From Clostridiales bacterium (lineage in GTDB: Bacteria; Bacillota_A; Clostridia; Christensenellales; Aristaeellaceae): DNA of 27,335 nucleotides. Each line of letters starts with the position of its first letter. Position 1 is the stretch's first letter. Shown in pieces: positions 24,067 to 27,335 of the stretch. The position numbers and the translations under genes were made by a program. The notes under the pieces were generated by a model, which did no database searches, was not told where the DNA came from, and was given only the letters and a program-made list of their open reading frames with translations. The stretch lies in assembly GCA_024684665.1 (NCBI GenBank), contig JAIKWN010000063.1, positions 1 through 27,335 of the forward strand. Reading direction: 5' to 3'.

Positions 24067-24648
24067 ATGAAAAAGCCGAACATTGGCAAGACGTTCAGGG
24101 AAACCCTGGAGACTTTCCGACCCGGAGACGCACGGGAGGCGGCGGAGCTTTCCACCATCTTGGAACTGTTTTCCCGGGAAGGAGAGCGTCTCCTTTTCCG
24201 GGAGACAGCCTACGCCCATTTCACGGCCTCCGCCATCATCCTGAATGAAAAACGGGACAGCACGCTCATGGCCTATCATAAAATCTACGATAGCTGGGCC
24301 TGGACGGGCGGTCATGCGGACGGGGAAAATGATCCGGAGGCGATCGCAAGAGGGGAGGCGGAAGAAGAAACGGGTGTGAAAAACCTCGTTCGCCTGGGAC
24401 CGGGCGCCGCTTCCGTGGAGATCCTGCCTGTCTGGGCGCATGAGCGACGGGGACAGAGCGTCCCCAGTCACCTGCATCTCAATGTTTCGTATCTTTTTCT
24501 CGCGGATGACGGCTTGCCTCTTTCCGTGCGGGAGGAAGAAAACAGGGCGGTCGCCTGGCTGCCCTGTGCCGCTCTGTCCGGCTATGTGACTGAGCCGGAC
24601 ATGATGCCCATTTATTTGCGGCTGATCGAAAGGGCGAACAATTTCTGA
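24067..24648 (+). CDS. NUDIX hydrolase with altered NUDIX box
   Basis: A 193-residue NUDIX-fold protein. After an N-terminal helical part, TASAIILNEKRDSTLMAYHK leads to the box GGHADGENDPEAIARGEAEE followed by ETGV. Compared with GX5EX7REUXEEXGU, the first glutamate is Asn (though Glu precedes it) and the arginine is Gly, while the three metal-binding glutamates of the REUXEE part are kept. Family members hydrolyse nucleoside diphosphates linked to another group; the substrate here cannot be told. The start MKKPNIGK has GGAG 11 bases upstream, a loose spacing, after a stretch with three imperfect GCGGxxATGAA steps. It is the last gene of the padR operon and may be an unrelated passenger. Confidence 0.82.
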   Translation: MKKPNIGKTFRETLETFRPGDAREAAELSTILELFSREGERLLFRETAYAHFTASAIILNEKRDSTLMAYHKIYDSWAWTGGHADGENDPEAIARGEAEEETGVKNLVRLGPGAASVEILPVWAHERRGQSVPSHLHLNVSYLFLADDGLPLSVREEENRAVAWLPCAALSGYVTEPDMMPIYLRLIERANNF

Positions 24649-24675
24649 AATCTTTTCTGGATTATCCGGGATACC

Positions 24676-24704
24676 TTGCCGCAGCCGGGTGTACGCGATA
24701 TACT
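24676..24704 (+). promoter_or_regulatory. Promoter of hpf
   Basis: -35 TTGCCG (24676-24681), 17 bases, -10 TATACT (24699-24704), giving a leader of about 60 nt. The -35 matches four of six positions. Confidence 0.55.
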
Positions 24705-24770
24705 GTATGTGCGGAGGGCTATGCAAAACCAGCCTAGAACCGCATTTCACAGCAAAAGGAGGCCGACTGT

Positions 24771-25322
24771 ATGATCATCCGTTTTAACACGAAGGATGCC
24801 CATGTGCCGGAGTCGATCATGGAGACCATGGAACGCAGGATGCACCAGCGTTTGGACGCGTATTTCAGGGATGAGCGGGAAGACGCGACTGTCATCTATG
24901 TCCGTATCGCAGAACAGAAGAATATGTACCGCGTCGAGATGACGATGCCCTATATGGGGCACACGCTGCGTACGGAAAACCGGGAGCGGGAGATTTCTCT
25001 GCCCGCGCTGGATAAGGGGATCGATGTCTTGGAGCGGCAGATGAAGAAAGTGCGTACGCGCCTTTCCCGGGATCTGCGCAAAAAGCCGGAACCGGTCGAA
25101 GCTGCCGCGCCCGCTGCGGACGAAGAGCTGGAGGAATTCGGCCGCGTCGTCCGTGTGAAGAAGCACGCTGGCAAGCCCATGCCCGTCGAAGACGCGATCA
25201 TGGAAATGAATCTGCTGGGGCACAACTTCTATATGTTTATCAATGAGGAGACCGGAAACGCCGCCACGGTGTACCGCCGTAACGACGGAGACTGCGGCCT
25301 CATCGAGCTGGAGAATCTGTAA
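24771..25322 (+). CDS. hpf: Ribosome hibernation promoting factor, long form
   Basis: A 183-residue long-form HPF, which dimerises 70S ribosomes into inactive 100S particles in stationary phase or stress. Residues 1-100 (MIIRFNTKDAHVPESIMETM, ERQMKKVRTRL) are the RaiA/HPF domain that sits in the A and P sites; an acidic linker (about 105-122) follows; the C-terminal domain VVRVKKHAGKPMPVEDAIMEMNLLGH-type segment and FYMFINEETGNAATVYRRNDGD is the dimerisation domain typical of Firmicutes. AAAAGGAGG precedes the ATG. Confidence 0.96.
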   Translation: MIIRFNTKDAHVPESIMETMERRMHQRLDAYFRDEREDATVIYVRIAEQKNMYRVEMTMPYMGHTLRTENREREISLPALDKGIDVLERQMKKVRTRLSRDLRKKPEPVEAAAPAADEELEEFGRVVRVKKHAGKPMPVEDAIMEMNLLGHNFYMFINEETGNAATVYRRNDGDCGLIELENL

Positions 25323-25353
25323 TTCATTTCTGCTGTGAGGGGAGAGTGAAGGG

Positions 25354-25761
25354 ATGCATCCGTTCTTTAAGGCGCTGACAGCGCTTCTGGTTGCAGCGCT
25401 CATCGTGTGCTTGGCACTGGTTGTGGCGCTCCATTTCCGCGGCGAACCGATCCCATTCCTGGAAAAGGAGCCCGCGGTGGAAGAAATGGCCCCAGCGGAA
25501 GCGCCTGCCGAGGCGCCTGCGGAAGAAGCGGCCCCGGCGGAAGTGCCTGCCGAAGCGCCCGCGGAAGAAGCGGTCCCGGCGGAAGCGCCTGCTGAAGCGC
25601 CCGTGGAAGAAGCGGCTCCGGCAGAAGCGCCTGTCGAAGCGCCCGCAGAGGAAGCGGCCCCGGCGGAAGCACTTGCCGAAGCGCCTGTGGAAGAAGCGGC
25701 CCCGATAGAAGCGCCTGCCGAGGCGCCCGCGGAAGAAGCTGCGCAGCCGGAAGCGCCCTGA
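25354..25761 (+). CDS. Membrane-anchored Pro/Ala/Glu repeat protein
   Basis: A 135-residue protein with no known function. MHPFFKALTALLVAALIVCL and the following ALVVAL form one N-terminal membrane helix; the rest is an extended, highly acidic repeat of APAEAPAEAPAEEA units, 14 residues each, about six copies. Such tails are expected to be disordered and rod-like and could cross the cell wall or act as a spacer. GGGGAGAGTGAAGGG precedes the ATG. It follows hpf by 31 bases with no terminator between and is followed by a strong terminator, so it may be transcribed with hpf. Confidence 0.75.
   Translation: MHPFFKALTALLVAALIVCLALVVALHFRGEPIPFLEKEPAVEEMAPAEAPAEAPAEEAAPAEVPAEAPAEEAVPAEAPAEAPVEEAAPAEAPVEAPAEEAAPAEALAEAPVEEAAPIEAPAEAPAEEAAQPEAP
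25489..25740 (+). repeat. Six tandem 42-bp repeats inside the Pro/Ala/Glu protein
   Basis: The block encodes six degenerate copies of a 14-residue unit (consensus APAEAPAEAPAEEA). Codon use varies between GCG/GCC and GAA/GAG, and single changes (Val, Leu or Ile for Ala) mark each copy, so it is an older array that still looks able to gain or lose units by slippage. Confidence 0.9.
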
Positions 25762-25800
25762 GTAATCCCTGTGCAGGGTTGAATCTGTGGTATATGACGA

Positions 25801-25826
25801 ACGACCCCTTCGGGGGTCGTTTTTTC
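25801..25826 (+). terminator. Terminator after the repeat-protein gene
   Basis: ACGACCCC and GGGGTCGT form a perfect 8-bp stem capped by a stable TTCG tetraloop, followed directly by six T residues. Confidence 0.92.
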
Positions 25827-25836
25827 GTCGCCGCTC

Positions 25837-25865
25837 TTGATTTCTTAGCCGGGATAATGTATTAT
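25837..25865 (+). promoter_or_regulatory. Promoter of the GH94 phosphorylase gene
   Basis: -35 TTGATT (25837-25842), 17 bases, -10 TATTAT (25860-25865), just beyond the preceding terminator. It gives a leader of about 70 nt. Confidence 0.65.
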
Positions 25866-25908
25866 ACAAACGGATGGAGAGGCATCCGAATCTTTTTAAA
25901 ACAGAACT

Positions 25909-25918
25909 AAAACGTTTT
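25909..25918. promoter_or_regulatory. Operator-like palindrome upstream of the GH94 gene
   Basis: AAAACGTTTT is a perfect 10-bp palindrome with a central CG, located in the leader between promoter and start codon. LacI/GalR-family regulators bind sites of this form. The link to a regulator is inferred. Confidence 0.4.
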
Positions 25919-25943
25919 CGATAACGAAGAGTGGAGGTTTCAT

Positions 25944-27335
25944 ATGGAATACGGCCATTTCGACGACTGGGCACGGGAGTTTGTCATAACCAGACCCGAT
26001 ACCCCGTCTCCCTGGATCAACTATCTGGGCAGCGAGCACTTCTTCACGCTGATGAGCAATACTTCCGGCGGTTACAGCTTCTACCGGGACGCGCTCATGC
26101 TGCGGCTGACGCGCTACCGTTACAACAATGTGCCAACGGACGCGGGCGGCCAGTATTTCTATATCAACGATGGCGGGGACGTGTGGACGCCAGGCTGGAT
26201 GCCAGTGCGCGCCGCGCTTGATGCTTACGAGTGCCGGCACGGTCTCGGTTATACCCGCATCCTGGGGAAGCGGGGCGGTCTATCCGTCGTGGAGACGGCA
26301 GTGGTGCCCCGCGGTGCGAATGCCCTCGTCACGAAGGTGGAGCTTTCGAACGAGTCCCCTGCCGAAAAGGAGGTCTCCCTGTTCAGCTTTGTGGAGTTCT
26401 GCCTGTGGAACGCGCAGGACGATTCCACAAACTTCCAGCGCAACTTCTCCACCGGCGAGGTTGAAATCGAAGACGGCGCGATTTATCATAAGACTGAGTA
26501 CCGGGAGCGCCGGAACCATTTTGCCGTCTATGCGGTGAATGAAAAGCCAGATGGCTTCGATACGGACCGGGAGACCTTCCTCGGGGCTTATCATGGGTTT
26601 GATGCACCGGAGAAGGTTCTGGCGGGCGAATCCGGAAACAGCGTTGCTTCCGGATGGGCGCCCATCGGCAGCCATCACCTGAAGGTGAAGCTTCTCCCCG
26701 GCGGGCGGCGGGCTTTCATCTTTGTCCTTGGTTATTGCGAGAATCCGGAGGATCAGAAGTTCTCCGCGCAGGATGTGATCAACAAAGCGCCTGCGTACGC
26801 GCTGCTTTCCCGCTTCGATACGGAGGAGAAGTTTGACGCGGCGCTCTCGGAACTGAAAGACTACTGGACGGGACTGCTCTCCGCCCTGCGGGTCGAAACC
26901 GGGGACGAGCGGTTGAACCGGGCGGTGAACGTCTGGAACCAGTACCAGTGCATGGTTACCTTTAACATGAGCCGCTCCGCCAGCTATTATGAGTCCGGCA
27001 TCGGGCGGGGCATGGGCTTCCGGGATTCCACGCAGGATCTTCTGGGCTTCGTGCACCTGATCCCGGAGCGTGCACGGGAGCGCATCCTTGACATCGCGGC
27101 AACGCAGTTCCCGGACGGAAGCGCCTATCATCAGTACCAGCCGCTGACCAAACGTGGGAATATGGGCGTCGGTTCAGGCTTTAACGACGATCCTCTCTGG
27201 CTGATCCTGGGGACAGCCGCTTATATCAAGGAGACGGGAGACGTTTCCATCCTGCAGGAGCAGGTGCCCTTCGACAACGATGAATCGCTTGCGGAACCCC
27301 TGATGGAGCATCTCTCACGCAGCTTCTATTATACT
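25944..27335 (+). CDS. GH94 cellobiose phosphorylase-type enzyme (partial, right edge)
   Basis: The first 464 codons of a protein normally about 800-820 residues long; it continues past the window. [20 protein letters not shown] followed by [28 protein letters not shown] is the characteristic N-terminus of cellobiose phosphorylases. Residues 358-366 GFRDSTQDL form part of the substrate site, and GFNDDPLW begins at residue 412. The catalytic aspartate of this family lies in a later WND motif, outside the window, so activity cannot be confirmed. The enzyme splits cellobiose with phosphate into glucose 1-phosphate and glucose in the cytosol, saving ATP. GGAGG seven bases before the ATG supports the start. 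Cellodextrin or laminaribiose specificity cannot be excluded. Confidence 0.92.
   Translation, partial: MEYGHFDDWAREFVITRPDTPSPWINYLGSEHFFTLMSNTSGGYSFYRDALMLRLTRYRYNNVPTDAGGQYFYINDGGDVWTPGWMPVRAALDAYECRHGLGYTRILGKRGGLSVVETAVVPRGANALVTKVELSNESPAEKEVSLFSFVEFCLWNAQDDSTNFQRNFSTGEVEIEDGAIYHKTEYRERRNHFAVYAVNEKPDGFDTDRETFLGAYHGFDAPEKVLAGESGNSVASGWAPIGSHHLKVKLLPGGRRAFIFVLGYCENPEDQKFSAQDVINKAPAYALLSRFDTEEKFDAALSELKDYWTGLLSALRVETGDERLNRAVNVWNQYQCMVTFNMSRSASYYESGIGRGMGFRDSTQDLLGFVHLIPERARERILDIAATQFPDGSAYHQYQPLTKRGNMGVGSGFNDDPLWLILGTAAYIKETGDVSILQEQVPFDNDESLAEPLMEHLSRSFYYT

Noticed and set aside
25489..25740. CRISPR-like array suggested by regularly spaced repeats
   Set aside because: The 42-bp units are contiguous, have no unique spacers and keep one reading frame; they are a coding tandem repeat.

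Overview
The window looks like ordinary chromosome from a GC-rich, low-branching Firmicutes lineage, most likely an uncultured gut or rumen clostridium (Christensenellales/Clostridiales-like). That placement is inference. It rests on Firmicutes-style gene families (long-form HPF, YnzC/DUF896, PadR paired with a DUF4097 protein, an infC leader of the L20-leader type), strong AGGAGG ribosome sites before most genes, many TTGACA-17-TATAAT-type promoters, and GH1 and GH94 genes for cello-oligosaccharides. I saw no rRNA, tRNA, insertion sequence, phage gene or CRISPR array.

Layout. At 1-74 (minus) is the start of rpmG with its promoter and a leader hairpin. At 412-1368 is a membrane-anchored family 2 glycosyltransferase. 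At 1472-8989 is a probable single operon: ftsH, a cytosolic transglutaminase-like protein, a two-helix membrane protein of unknown function, an Hsp70-like ATPase ending in a glycine-rich membrane hairpin, nagA and a ynzC-like gene. A strong terminator closes it at 9016-9057. On the minus strand follow an orphan PhnD-type binding protein (9087-10148) and the translational GTPase pair prfC then typA (13770 down to 10283). At 14059-15234 is a secreted GDPD-like protein, convergent with a minus-strand lacI-bglA operon (17726 down to 15287).

At 17904-19282 is the infC-rpmI-rplT operon with promoter, attenuator-type leader and terminator. At 19387-21234 (minus) is a large secreted protein of unknown function. 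It is divergent from a padR operon (21400-24648) holding a DUF4097 protein, two small DUF4342-like proteins and a NUDIX protein. Then come hpf, a membrane-anchored PAEAPAEEA-repeat protein, a terminator, and the first 464 codons of a GH94 cellobiose-type phosphorylase that runs off the right edge.

How the genes fit together. Much of the window is translation and ribosome maintenance (rpmG, prfC, typA, infC-rpmI-rplT, hpf). Two loci (lacI-bglA and the GH94 gene) point to intracellular cellobiose/beta-glucoside use. The least ordinary parts are the ftsH-linked transglutaminase/membrane protein/Hsp70-like trio and the PadR envelope-type operon. Neither has a function I can name with certainty; I describe both as candidates for uncharacterised modules.
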